Part shown: positions 26,053-37,920 of the stretch, piece after piece
Position numbering within the stretch: position 1 is the first letter of the stretch
How the letters are laid out: each line of letters opens with the position of its first letter
Source: Muricea muricata
Lineage: Eukaryota > Cnidaria > Anthozoa > Malacalcyonacea > Plexauridae
DNA length: 64,000 nt
NCBI GenBank assembly: GCA_963855995.1
Contig: OY979724.1
Span: 4,002,858-4,066,857 of the forward strand
Reading direction: 5' to 3'
The notes under the pieces: generated by a model
What the model saw: the letters and a program-made list of their open reading frames with translations, nothing else
What the model was told of the DNA's origin: nothing
Databases searched by the model: none
Made by a program: the position numbers and the translations under genes

Positions 26053-26656
26053 CAGTCGAACCCCGTTAATACGGTCACCAACGGGTCGAAATAATATGGC
26101 CGTATTATCGGGATGACCGTATTAACGGGATAATATCAAATTTCAATTGTGACATAAAAGCCATGTTAAAAAATTTATTTCAAAAACACAGCAACAACAC
26201 GATACTACAATACCAATTAATAACTATATGAACGACGTTAAAAACCTTTAGTTTTGTCACTTTTAACTGAAGCCTATATGTAAAGTTTTAAATGCGTTAC
26301 TTTTATAATAAGAATACAATAAGTAACATGATATAACATGGATGTCATGGTCTACATCTATGCTTGGAGTCTTAAATCCACCTATACGACCCTCATGTAA
26401 TATGACACCGCACGTGTTAAAAATAGCATTCACTCGGACAAACATTGCGCGATTTATGTATAGATACTATTACACGAAGGCATAACTAGCGAGCAAAGTT
26501 TGGTTTTTCCCGTTTTTACCATAGAAACTGGAGAAATTGTTGAAATTTATTACTTTGTTTATTATTTAACGTATTCAAACGAGCAAAAAAGGTTTAAAAA
26601 TTTAGTTTAACGGTGGATTATTGTGTTTGATTATTGTAGTCGTGTCCGAGTCTACT

Positions 26657-26918
26657 ATGGTTAAGAGATCTGCTTGGGGTACATGTAAAACTGACTCGCG
26701 CTAAAGGTTGATAAAGGGTGGAAAAGTTATAAATTTTCATCTTTTCCTTCCGAGAAAAAATTAAAAGAACGTAGGGAATTGTGGATTCGTTCTTGTAGCC
26801 GGGCAGATGACTTTAAATATACGAAGGATAGCCACATATGCAGCTTGCATTTTGTGGGAGAGAACGGACCGACCGACAAAGATCCATATCTTATTCCAGC
26901 TACAGCTAGTAGAGAAAA
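26657..26918 (+). pseudogene. THAP zinc-finger remnant, left arm
   Basis: The plus strand reads MVKRSAWGTCKTDSR, a TAA stop, then FPSEKK-like, WIRSCSRADDF and ICSLHFVGENGPT. This matches the C2CH pattern of THAP DNA-binding domains (C-x4-C ... C-x2-H) found in P-element-like transposases and cellular factors. The stop after TDSR and a small deletion break it. Confidence 0.65.
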
Positions 26919-27714
26919 AGTTTGTTTTTTTTTTGTATACTGTATGTCTACATATTACTTTTTATTCAGTAATTTAAAGTTCATTCAAAAACCTGCGCCA
27001 TGGTAGGCTGTTTACATGTATACATGACCTTAAGATGACCTAACGAGTACGACACATAATTTGCATTCTTACAATGTATAATATTTGGTGTTTTTTTAAT
27101 AGATCAAGCGGCTTAAAAGAAAGAGAAAGTCACCAACAAAAAGACTTTCCCATGAAAAAAGATTCAGAACAGCTGCAGATAGATCAGCCACGGAAACTAC
27201 GTTGCTTATTTCATCAACAGAACCAAATGATACTTATTTTTAAGTATTTTTACTTCATTATTTTGCTCTTTATTCACATCAGACGGTTCAGATTTAGGGC
27301 TATTTTCTGTGTTGTCAACCGAAGGCAATAAAGGAACAGTCTCCTTGTTAGTATCTATTAGACACTGACATCATCCACAGCATTGGCTGTAATTTGGTTC
27401 TGTTGATGAAATAAGCAAGACAGTTTCCGCGGCTGATCTATCTACAGCTGTTCTGAATCTTTTTCCATGGGAAAGTCTTTTTGTTGGTGACTTTTTCTTT
27501 CTAGAAAGCCGCTTGATCTATTAAAAAACACCAAATATTATACATTGTGCGAATGCAAATTATGTGTCGTACTCGTTAGGTCATCTTAAGGTCATGTACA
27601 CATGAAAACAGTCTACCATGGCGTAGGTCTGTAAATGAACTTTAAATTACTGAATAAAAAGTAATATGTAGACATACAGTATACACATAAATAACAAATC
27701 TTTTCTCTACTAGC

Positions 27715-27972
27715 TGTAGCTGGAACAGGATTTGGATCTTTGTCGGTCGGCCCGTTCTCTCCCACAAAATGCAAGATGCATATGTAGCTACCCAGCCTAT
27801 CCTTCGTACATTTAAAGTCATCTGCCCGGCTACAAGAACGAATCCACAATTCCCTACGTTTTTTGAATTTTTTCTCGGAAGGAAAAGGGTGAAAATTTAT
27901 GACTTTTCCACCCTTTATCAACCTTTAGCGCGAGTCAGTTTTACATGTACCCCAAGCACATCTCTTAAACAT
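27715..27972 (-). pseudogene. THAP zinc-finger remnant, right arm
   Basis: This is the inverted partner of the left-arm remnant. It begins MFKRCAWGTCKTDSR, has the same TAA stop, then HPFPSEKKFKKRRELWIRSC and ILHFVGENG. It retains the first Cys (CAWGTC) that is Ser in the left arm but has Ile-Leu-His where the left arm has Cys-Ser-Leu-His. The two copies share one stop and carry different later changes. Confidence 0.65.
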
Positions 27973-28572
27973 AGTAGACTCGGACACGGCAACAATAATC
28001 AAACACAATAATCCACCGTTAAACTAAATTTTTAAACCTTTTTTGCTCGTTTGAATACGTTAAATAACAAAGTAATAAATTTCAACAATTTCTCTAGTTT
28101 CTATCGTAAAAACGGGAAAAAACCAAACTTTGCTCGCTAGTTATGCCTTCGTGTAATAGTATCTATACATAAATCGCGCAATGTTTGTCCGAGTGAATGC
28201 TATTTTTAACACGTGCGGTGTCATATTACATGAGGGTCGTATAGGTGGATTATGTTTCCGTCTGTAGACACATTTAGAATGTCCGTATTAATGGGGTGAT
28301 TTCGTCAGTTTGGGACTCGGCAATGTGCCCGTTGGCCGTATTAGCGGGGTGGCCGTATTAAAGGGGTAACTTTAATATAAAATGCATTGGTGTTTCGCCG
28401 GGACCAAAAAAAGTGACCGTATTATCGAGATGAGCGTATTATCGAGGTGGCCGTAAGGCGGGGTTCCACTGTATTTCAATCTTTAATTTGAGACCATGGC
28501 TATATAATTACGTATATTAAGACAGTTTTGTGAATTATAAACGATTTTAAACATGGTTCTTGTGCATGAATA

Positions 28573-28780
28573 TGTTACCCGAGTAAATAGCGAACTACGT
28601 GATCGAGGAAGGTTTTCAAAGTTTTATTTGTGTCTATAAATCTACAATGACAGTTATTTTTCCGAGAACAATGCCATCTTCACTTGTTTGTATTATTGCA
28701 GTCCTCTCTTCCACATGTTCACACGCGTGGTGCGTGGGATTGATTATTATTCAAAATCGCGTGTATTCACATACGTCACA
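28573..28780 (-). repeat. 3' LTR of the Ty3/gypsy element
   Basis: 208 bp running TGTTACCC...ACGTCACA on the plus strand. It is almost identical to the copy at 34927-35130, apart from a 4-bp insertion (GATC region) and two base changes. Confidence 0.9.
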
Positions 28781-29000
28781 CACTTCCGCGTTAAAATGAA
28801 GTGTCTGCCACGACATGTAACGTTTCTATTCAAAGTATAGATAAGTGTTGACTGGCCAGATCTTGACCCTTACTGTAACTATCATATTAGTAAAATGTAA
28901 TATTAAATCTTCGTGTCCACACGAGTATAGTAAATGTTTACCAAACTGCCAAAGTAACTTTCCATAACAATAAAAATGTTTTAGATAGCAATACCCAGTT

Positions 29001-29420
29001 TCAGTAAAATTGATGAGGGTTTATGTTCCAAAAGGGTGGGTAAACTACAGGTGGTGGTGTAAACACGGGATGTTGAGGGTAAAATGTAGGAGGTGGAGGG
29101 AACCAGTGAAATGGCACTGTTGGTGGTGCTGTCCAGGATGGAGGGGGGTACAATGCAAGTGTTGGGTTTGCCTGTACTGTCGATATACCCGTTGGTATAT
29201 ATCCGGGGGTCCCAAAGTCGTAATACTTGAGGGTTTCGGGTGGTCGGCGTGTCCGCGTGCTCCTACGAGTTTCCGGTGGCATTTCAAATTGGGTTACAGG
29301 TGGGGACTTAGATTGGTCGTTGGTTAGCGAGGGTTCAGAATGGTCGTGGGTGGTATGGATTCCGATTGGTCCATTGGTATCAATGAAATGTTTGATCTCA
29401 TGTTCCGCGACGTCTAGAAA
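29001..29420 (-). pseudogene. C-terminal tail of the gypsy polyprotein
   Basis: The minus strand reads IKHFIDTNGPIG, then RRSTRTRRPPETLKYYDFGT and a Pro/Tyr/Phe-rich end with stop 29001. Basic RRPPxxL-Y motifs are usual after the integrase in gypsy polyproteins. The join to the preceding LINE segment lies near 29420-29440. Confidence 0.6.
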
Positions 29421-29435
29421 ACTGATGAATTTAGC

Positions 29436-30830
29436 TCATTGTACATATTGTTCCTCTTGATTTGATTGCGTATAATAGGAGGGATGAGTGACTAATTCAT
29501 TCCGTATGGCGGTTATTTTATTACTAAAGAAATCTGCAAATTTATTTGCAAGTTCAATCGTTGAGGATGCAACGGGATATTGCTTTTCGGGCTTTCGATG
29601 TAGTAATTTATCTACTTTTTTAAACAACACTTTCTGATTATGTGCATTGTTAGAAATTATTGATGTGTAGTACGTTGTTTTGGCTTTTTTTATCATAGTA
29701 TTTACTACTTCACATTGTTTAACATATAATTCTCTGTCAATACATAATCCAGACGTGCGCCACCGGCGTTCTAATCTCCTACGTTTTCTTTTTTCTTTAC
29801 CAATCTCCTCATTATACCATGGTGACGAAGGACGAATAGTTATTAATCGTCGTTTTAGTGGAGCATGTTTCTGTAGTGTTTCTTTTAGAGTATTCTCATA
29901 TTTATCGATTAGGACCGGGAGATCATGATCATCATCAAAATTCAAAACTTCTAGGTCTTGATTAAAACTGCTCATGTTTATATCATTTAATTTTCGATAG
30001 TTAATTTCAGTTTGCTGTAGTTGTGGTTTCTGTAACTGTAATGTACAGTGTACGGACATATGATCAGATATTACAGGATCGTGTACTTTGATATCATTGA
30101 CTAATCTATCTTCATTTCTTGTTATAATCAAGTCCAGAGTATGCCCTTGCTTGTGGGTTGGCTCATTAACGTGCTGTTGCAGGTTGAACGATTCGAGTAT
30201 TTTATTAAAAGTGATAGTATCAGAATTTCTGGTATTATCCACATGAAAGTTAAAATCTCCAACTATCAATATATTAGCAGATAGTATGATTACTTGTTCC
30301 AACAATGTACAAAATTCTTTAAAAAACATTGAGGTTCTTAAGTTGTTGACCTTTGATGGCGGTGGTCTGTAGGTGACAATCGTTCTTATAGAAATGTTAT
30401 AGTTGTTTAAGATAACATCTAAGTACTCAAAAGAAGAAAATTCTTTCTGAGATTGTTTTTTAACTTTAATATGCTTCTTTAATAACAAACCAACCCCTCC
30501 GCCACGTGTATTTTTCCTTCTAACATGGTGAAATTGGTATCCTGTTGGACACATTTCTGTAATGGAAAAATCATTATTGTTTTCTTGAAGCCATGTCTCA
30601 GTTATTGCCAGAATATCAATATCATTTTCAGACACATAATCTTTAATGGAAAGTTCTTTCCGATTTACTGATCTGGTATTTAACAAACAGAAGTTAGTAG
30701 GCGTAAAATGACTCTTTTGTTCCTTGGTACAATTAACATATATTAAATTTCTAAAATTCACAGTTTGAGTTCGAACAAAATTCTTAGTATTCTTCAGGTT
30801 ACTATATGCATCTTTTCCAACACTCGCTGA
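29436..30830 (-). mobile_element. LINE 5' segment: intact AP-endonuclease frame
   Basis: An uninterrupted 441-codon minus-strand frame (30761-29436) encodes the exonuclease-endonuclease-phosphatase domain of a CR1/L2-like LINE. Motifs in order are LLNTRSVNRK, AITETWL (catalytic Glu), TRGGGVGLL, TYRPPPSK, ILIVGDFNFHVD, and HTLDLIITR with the late SDHMSVHC (Asp-His). It stops before any reverse transcriptase. It lies exactly between the gypsy integrase zinc-binding start and the polyprotein tail. Confidence 0.85.
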
Positions 30831-30849
30831 ATGATTCTCTGAATATTAG

Positions 30850-33800
30850 GTCGTCGTTGTTTTAAGCAGTTACACACACATTTCGTACAAAATGTGTTAT
30901 GTCCTTACGGCCAGAAGAAACGTTCGCGTGCTAGTTCTATTACACGTTCGGCACCAAGATGACCCATTTCTTGATGGAGTTCGTTATATACATGTGAGCG
31001 ATAGCTTTTTGGTAGCACTAACTGTGTCGTCGGGCCTCTCTGTCTCCTTAAAATTCCGTCATCTCCTGTCCGAAGTTTCTTCCACTCTCGAAGCAACGCT
31101 TTGGTGTTGGACGCTTCTCGCCTGAACTCGTCACCCTTGGGATAATGGTTTCGCAGTTTCAGTTCTCGTACTCTCCCGATACTAGGATCTTCTTTCTGTG
31201 CAAGAACAATATCGAAAGAGTCAAGTTTCTTCAACCCACCCAACTCTGGCACAAATTCAGGAAAGTATGTTTCGTCCGCATCGCGAACTATGGCTGTTAT
31301 CCAAGCGGTCTCGTTTTTCTGCTGAGCTTGTATTCCCGTAATGGATGCTTTGATAGTTTCTTGAGACGTCTCTGCCGTACACGAACGCATATATTCTTCA
31401 ATGTTTAATGGCATCCTCGATAGCGTATCGGCATCTTGGTTAGTCTTGCCTGGTCTATACTTGATCGTGAATGTGAAGTCGGCGAGTTCTGCTACCCATC
31501 GGTGGCCAGTCGCGTTGAGTTTAGCGGTGGACAGTATATATGTGAGTGGATTGTTGTCCGTATATACGGTGAAAGATTTAGCGTAATACAGATAGTCCCG
31601 AAATTGTTCGCAAACCGCCCATTTCAACGCCAAAAACTCTAGTTTCCCCGAATGCAGGTGATAATTCTTCTCGGCAGGTGTTAGACTCCTAGACCCGTAG
31701 CCGATGACACGCGCTTGTCCTCCTTGTTCCTGATAGAGGACGGCCCCCAGACCATCTTTGGAAGCATCAGTGTGGAGTATAAATGGAACGTCATAATCGG
31801 AGTAGGCTAAAATGGGAGCACTTATCAAAAAGTCCAACAGTTTCGCAAGGGCTATTTTGTGTTCTTCGCACCAAGTTACATGCTGTTTAGATGATACTTG
31901 TGGTGATTTCTTCGCTTTGGGCTCATTCGACTGGAGGAGGTCAAATAGTGGTCTTGCTAGTCGGGGGAAATCCGGTATATATCTCCGATAGTATCCTAGT
32001 AGGCCCAAGAGTTGACGAACCTAACCAACAGTTCGGAGTTGTTTTTCTCTCAATGATAATACTGCCTGTATGTTCGAGGGGTCCATCTTGTAGCCTTGCT
32101 CCGAAGCGATGCGGCCTAGACAATGCACTTCACGTTTGAACAACTTGCATTTCTTCGCTTTGAGTTTCACGCCATGTTGTCGAAGCCGTCTTATTACAGT
32201 TCGGACGTGTTCTACATGTTCCTCGAAGGTTTGGCTGAAGACTATTACATCATCGAGGTAGGGAATGCAAATGTCATCGCGGATCCCTTCCAGGCAATCC
32301 TCCATAAAACGCTGGAACTCTGCGGGGGCGTTCTTGAGGCCGAAGGGCACCAGGACCCATTCATAAAGACCCCATGGGGTGATAAATGCAGTGTTTTATT
32401 GGTCTTTTGGGTGTATGAAACCTTGATGATAGGCTTTGCCCTGATCAAGGAGAGAAAACCAAGCGTTTCCCCCTAGGTTTTCTAATGTTGTCTGAACTCT
32501 GGGTAGTGGATGGCGATCAGTGGCAGTTCGTTGGTTTAATTCGCGGTAGTCAATACATAAGCGCAAGGTCCCATCTTTTTTACGGACACATACGACCGGC
32601 GAGGAATTACGCAGATTTTGATTTTCGTATCCATCTGCAATTCAGGAGATCTTCAACGTACTGCTTAACCTCTGGGTATAACGGTTTTGCAATGGGCCTG
32701 TAGGTTTTTTGAACAGGAGTATCGCCAGACAAATTAATTCTTATTTGTAGTTCATGAATACACCCTATATCATCATCGTTCCGTGCAAAACTGTCAGATT
32801 CTTCCATAAGCATTTGTTTGGCTATCTCCTTTTGTGATTCATCTAGTTCGTCTAAATCAACGTCCGGTAACCACCCGTCGACATTGGGAGTATTCTTGCC
32901 TTTGTTGTTTTCCTGTATTTCTTCACTTACGGACTTTTTTTGGTTTTTTTGAACTTCCATCGGGGTCACTGACTTGACCTGTTGTAAGTGCCCAAGTGCA
33001 GTCCTTCCAGGCAACACAATCTTGTGATCAGTTACGTTCTTAACTTGAATATTGACACGGGATGAACTACCACCGGCAATACTCGTCAGGTTCTCAGGTA
33101 TATCCAAACCTGTAGGCCAAGACTGTTCTGGGTCGGGCTCAAAAAGAACTGGTATTTTATTGCCTCTGCTGGTTCTGGTGTTCGCTCTACAAGTGATTTT
33201 AACCGTCTCTCCACTTGGGATAACGACATCACGTTTCGTGGTTTTGACGGAGCAGATATCGCTATCTGTTGTTGTCTGTATGAGCTGTACTAAAGCTGTA
33301 ATGTTCTCTTGCTTAACGGTTGGGAAACTTGATTTCATGGATGTTATTGTGTGTTCCAGGACACTAGTACTATCATTTTGGTCTTTAATAACTTCTTCTA
33401 TGACATTATAGCCAATAATTAGGTGTTCTAGGCTGTCCCGAGCTACCAGTATAGATACAACAACGTGTCTGTCCGGCCTTGAATGATCAAGTCTAAACCT
33501 AATCTCTATCCAACCCAAATAGGGTATTGTTGTACCATTCGCTGCCTTTACCTCCAAATTACTACCAATTAGTTCTTCTAGTGAGTTAATTGTAATATCC
33601 CCTAGATTTTCTTCAACCCATTCATGTGAAGTAATGGACACTTGCGCCCCAGTGTCCCATAATGCTGTGGTTGGTATGTCATTCACCAAACACTTTACTA
33701 CGCATCTACTACCAACAAGGTTCACAACAGTATCATGCTGGTTAGGTGTAAGATGACAAGTGTACTGACCTTTGTCGAACCACTGTCTCTCCTCCTCAAT

Positions 33801-33896
33801 TTCCCTGGCAATCATACCGATTATTGCATCACATAGGGGTTGATCCGTTGATGAGACTTCCAGTGTTCTTTTTGACATTTCTTCGTACAATAGCAA
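30850..33896 (-). pseudogene. Gypsy pol: protease, reverse transcriptase, RNase H, start of integrase
   Basis: The aspartic protease active site is TTALWDTGAQVS. A one-base frameshift occurs near 32605. Reverse transcriptase follows, with SPVVCVRKKDGTLRLCIDYR, a TAA stop in the fingers region, [16 protein letters not shown] and the catalytic YLDDVIVFS, then a TAG at 32023-32021. RNase H has ILHTDASKDGLGAVLYQ, KLEFLALKWA and YTDNNPL. The integrase zinc-binding domain begins HQEMGHLGAERV and continues after a stop as CNCLKQRRPNIQ. The D,D-35-E catalytic core is absent. Confidence 0.88.
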
Positions 33897-33960
33897 ACAG
33901 TCTTACACCTTGAGCATATTTGTACTGTTACAGTACATTGTTTTTTCCACAACTTGCACA
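33851..33960 (-). pseudogene. MYND-type zinc finger in the gypsy polyprotein
   Basis: The minus strand encodes LCASCGK, a one-base frame change, then ICSRCKTVCYCTKKCQKEHW and KSH. The C-x2-C, C-x2-C, C-x3-C, H-x3-H ligand order is that of MYND fingers, which bind proline-rich partner peptides. It lies between the gag zinc knuckle and the protease. Frames shift on both sides, so the present copy could not make it in one piece. Confidence 0.7.
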
Positions 33961-33989
33961 TAAATGGGACTCTTTGGTTGTGTCATAGA

Positions 33990-34820
33990 CTACCTCCTGT
34001 CCCTCGGATGTAGTCCCCTGTCGTTTCCCGATGATCTCTTCTTGCATCCTCTAGCGTAATGTTCATTGGACCCACAAATATAGCAATGATAACAATCGTT
34101 TTTCCCTTGTTCTTGGCACGATACACAGGCAGGTTGCTTTGGACGCCTTCTGGCGTCGTTTCCAGCCCCCCTTGCATTATTTTGGCAATCATTGCCTGAT
34201 TTTATGGAGCCCTTCAGGCTTGCCACATCTAGTCTGAGAGCTTCCAGTGCATTGACAAGTGATTGCTGCTTTCCGTCTGCAATCTGTTGCTGGGGTTCTG
34301 TTTTAGGGGGGTGTTGTTTATTCTGTTCTTTTCCGTCTTGGTGATTACATTCACAGGTTGTACAACTAACTTTCACTTGCTGTCTTCTAGTGGAGACTGA
34401 CAAATGAGAGTCTATCCTTCTGAGTATCAGAGCCAATTACACCAATTATTTTAAAATCACGTCGATAAACAGTAAACTTACTTTGTTCAACCTCGACTTG
34501 ACTAAATTGTGCACATTTTCTTCGTTGCTCGTATCAGGTTCCGATATTTCCAATGGCGGAGGCTCGTCTTTTAACTGCTCTTTAACTTCGGCCCAGTACT
34601 TCATTTTTGCATCATTTTGTTCTAGTGCTTCCACACCTCCATCGATAGCTTTCCGTACGAGTTTTAACAATTCCAATTTCCTTTTATTAGCAAGATTTGT
34701 TTCATCAAGTTTAAGTCCCTTTCCAAGTCCAATCAGTTCAGTACTCGACAAAGAAAGTAGCTTCCCTTCAATCTCCAGCTGTAGCTCCTCAAGATCCGCC
34801 ATATAGACACGTTTAAACAC
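33990..34820 (-). pseudogene. Gypsy gag with CCHC zinc knuckle
   Basis: Two frames, 34820-34446 and 34436-33990, give a Leu/Lys/Glu-rich gag N-terminus (MADLEELQLEIEGKLLSL) and a basic nucleocapsid with CYICGSNEHYARGC (C-x2-C-x4-H-x4-C). A frame change near 34440 separates them. Confidence 0.75.
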
Positions 34821-34926
34821 TCAATCTATCGTTTTGTTGTTCCAAATATTGTTCCGCCGCCGGCTCCAATTTCGACATACTTACTAAGGCAACGTTATCC
34901 AAAAATATCTCTCCGAAGGCTCCAAA

Positions 34927-35130
34927 TGTTACCCGAGTAAATAGCGAACTACGTGAGGAAGGTTTTCAAAGTTTTATTTGTGTCTATAAATCTACAATGA
35001 CAGTTATTTTTCCGAGAACAATGCCGTCTTCACTTGTTTGTATTATTGCAGTCTTCTCTTCCACATGTTCACACGCGTGGTGCGTGGGATTGATTATTAT
35101 TCAAAATCGCGTGTATTCACATACGTCACA
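34927..35130 (-). repeat. 5' LTR of the Ty3/gypsy element
   Basis: 204 bp matching 28573-28780. On the minus strand, TTTGGAGCCTTCGGAGA follows directly and is the likely tRNA primer-binding site (a TGG near the LTR edge). Confidence 0.85.
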
Positions 35131-35269
35131 AATACAGTAAATCAGTAATTCTTTGAAAACATGACAATTGTTATTTTCATCCATACAAAACACACCAAAA
35201 CATCTTGCTTTTTCGTAGACCCTCCCCCCTACTTTGCGATTCGTTAGTCATTGGTCCATTTAAGATATT

Positions 35270-35870
35270 AAAAACACTACAAACTATTTTTAGTGTCAAT
35301 TTGATCGATGAAAGTAGTCGCTATTAAAGGCGGTAAAAGTATAGCACGTACAGCATAATTAGAAAACGTCAAAAGACATCCATCTGCCTTTTAGACTGCT
35401 GCCATATTCTACAGAAAATTGTCCAAAGCTTCTTTGTCTTTTTGCACTAAAACATTGGACACTGGAAACAGGTCGGAAATCCAGCAATTTTAACCGTTCA
35501 ACAGTTGGGGTGTGCTCAGAGAAGGTATATAGCTATTTTATGTGGAGTTTATCATTACTCGACTTTATCGTCTAAATTAAGATGTCTATTTAACTTTTAG
35601 TGCTTTATCTAAAACTATCACGCTTATATTAGCTTATCTTAACTCGGCCTGTAACCAACAATGATAATAAACATGAGTTCGCGATAAATGATGCTGGACG
35701 CTATAAAAGATGAAGATGCTTTCTTTTGTTTTGTTGATTCGTTAATAGTATGACGCATCATACGTACTTGTCCTGAAACAAAATGAAACCTAGCTGAAGC
35801 TTGCCTTTACCCGAAGAAGAGTAATATGTGAGATAGATATGCCACCAACTTACAAATAGCTGTTTAAAAA
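35270..35870. repeat. Upstream duplicate block, copy 1
   Basis: Shares long stretches with 36870-37920: GGTAAAAGTATAGCACGTAC, TATTAGCTTATCTTAACTCG and TTCGCGATAAATGATGCT occur in both, in the same order. Divergence is clear, so the duplication is not new. Confidence 0.65.
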
Positions 35871-36869
35871 GGTTATGACCATATGGCCATCTCCATGCAT
35901 ACAAAATGTTAAAAAACTGTTATATCTTCAACAATACATGTAACTGGTGAAATTCACGATTTAATTCAACTATAAAAACTCAACAACCTTGAACTGACAA
36001 GTCTTGTTCCGCACATGTCCGACTTCGCCCGTGTACGCATGCGTCAATCCTTATCAAGAATAATTAAGAAATAGTATGAAATAATTATATAACAAAAACA
36101 TTTTGTAGAGAGAAATTTCTCATTTGTCTGTTAAATTTGCGAGTTCAGCTATACGACACCTATAGGCATAGCATTCTTTGCTCGTCTTTGAAACGATCTA
36201 AAACCGTCATCAGAAAATGAGCGAGGCTTATATATGCATGAAAAAAACTGTCAATAATTGATATCAACACTATTGTGATACAGATATCATGGTTCCATTC
36301 CAAAAAGGAATGGACAGGCCGGACAAGAAATTATTCATCCATATGTCGCTTTTATGTTGTTAATGATATATAATGAACATTTACACAAGCGTCCGCGCTA
36401 CCACTTCTAAAAACAGTAAACCTGAAACCAAATTTAAGAAAGAGCATCAGCTATCCGTGAAAAACATTTAAGAGCCATTCTGATTCAGCGAAAAAAGGTC
36501 GCGACTTAGTTAAGCCACGAACACCTATAAAAAATGGTCAATTTATTAATTACTAATGTTATATTCATTCCTATGTCAACATACAGGTATATCGAACATA
36601 TTATTTTTCACTAAAAGCCTACATGAAACCTTCGAAAACATAGTGTTTTGCCAAAAATTATTCACGTACTAACTTATGAGTACGGCGTGTCCTTTAATGA
36701 CCAAAAAATATTTGTTTATTTCATTTGTACGACATTTCAATGTTTTATGCTCCATTATTACAAACTACAAGGAAATACATAGGACGTACGCCCATGTGCG
36801 TATACATTGAATACTTGAGAATACGTGCTTCAAATGATCTGTAAAATATTTTTGACTTGTTTTTCTTTT

Positions 36870-37920
36870 TGACCACTACCAACCATTTTTAGTGTAAATT
36901 TGAGATGAAAGCAGTCGATATTAAAGGCCGTAAAAGTATAGCACGTACAGCGGAATTAAAAAAAAAACGTCACAAGACATTCATTTGTCAAACTCCCGCC
37001 TCTTGAACGGCTGCAAGATTCTATAGAAAATTGTCCAAATTAAGCCTTTTGCGTTTGCCGCTGAAACTTCAGAGACTAAAAACAGAACGGAAATCCAGCA
37101 ATTTTAATCGTCCAACAGCTAGGTTGACAGTTGCAGCGTTGAATTTGTCCGCGCGCGCTCAGAGAAGCCATTAATATATTTTATGTGGAATTTATCATTA
37201 CGTATACGTAATGATAAATTCCACATAAGAAACGGTGGACGCCGAAGATATGAATATTATTTTCGAGTGAAAACAATTTAGACTGCTCTTTCTTTTCTTT
37301 TTGCAAACGCTCCGAAAGGTTTACAACAGATGGAATAATCTTATGAAAGCGAGTCAGAAAAAACTAACAGGGAGCATATAAATCCCGCGGGAAAACACAC
37401 GCGTTTTTCACGCGCTACATATTTTTTGACATCTTCGCCAGTGAAAATATGGAAAATACGTACGAGTGTTTTAGTTTAGGGTAAAACACCTGTAACCATA
37501 TGATAATAGACCTTATTGTTCACGGATGCCAATCTTATTTGTGGTGCTGCCTAATGATATTATGCTCATATTAGCTTATCTTAACTCGGCCTGAAATAAA
37601 CAATGTGATGGTTTCGCGATAAATGATGCTAAACGCTTTAAATATTGACGATGCTTTCTTTTGTCTAGTTGAATTTACTTTATTCTTTTTCTTTCTTCTT
37701 TACTTTACTAATACAAGTTGTTATATGAAACAACATAAAACGTCGTTTAGTTTGAAAATAGTGTGTAATAAAATAATTTGAAAATAGTTTTAAAATAATA
37801 ATAAATATAATAATAGAACAATGACGCGCGTCCATGCATGCATACTTAAATTATATCTTTGCTATACGCCTAAATAAAACAAAAGCTGAAGCTATCTTCA
37901 AGTCGAAGAAGAATAATTGA
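36870..37920. repeat. Upstream duplicate block, copy 2, next to the Ig receptor gene
   Basis: Direct-orientation copy of 35270-35870, ending about 310 bases before the signal-peptide exon of the Ig gene. The copied order of motifs is kept, with an insertion that includes a 48-bp palindrome. It probably covers the promoter or 5' UTR region of the gene (inference). Confidence 0.6.
37181..37228. repeat. Perfect 48-bp palindrome
   Basis: Left half TTATGTGGAATTTATCATTA plus CGTA is mirrored exactly as its complement with no loop. Copy 1 of the duplicated block has only the left half-like sequence, near 35538. Confidence 0.85.

Larger units (their letters stand above)
26053..28471. mobile_element. 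TA-flanked foldback DNA transposon carrying two inverted THAP remnants
   Basis: Ends CAGTCGAACCCCGTTAATAC (26053) and the complement of CAGTGGAACCCCGCCTTACG (28471) are flanked by TA, as in pogo/Tigger-like Tc1/mariner elements. Subterminal motifs CCGTATTA recur at both ends. Inside, two arms of about 865 bp (about 26371-27235 and 27388-28252) are inverted copies around a centre of about 150 bp. Each arm carries the same damaged THAP-type zinc-finger sequence. No DDE transposase is visible, so the element is non-autonomous. Confidence 0.8.
28573..35130 (-). mobile_element. Ty3/gypsy LTR retrotransposon, damaged, with LINE segment in the integrase region
   Basis: Two LTRs of about 205 bp (28573-28780 and 34927-35130) start TG and end CA, and both are flanked by AATA (28569-28572 and 35131-35134). 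The LTRs differ by two substitutions and a 4-bp indel in what I compared, so insertion was fairly recent. In minus-strand order the element has gag with a CCHC knuckle, a MYND finger, an aspartic protease, reverse transcriptase, RNase H, the integrase zinc-binding start, a LINE endonuclease segment and a Pro-rich C-terminal tail. The coding frame carries frameshifts and stops, so it is not autonomous. Confidence 0.9.

Noticed and set aside
29010..29327. Plus-strand Trp/Cys/Arg-rich 105-codon frame
   Set aside because: It is the complement of the proline-rich gypsy polyprotein tail.
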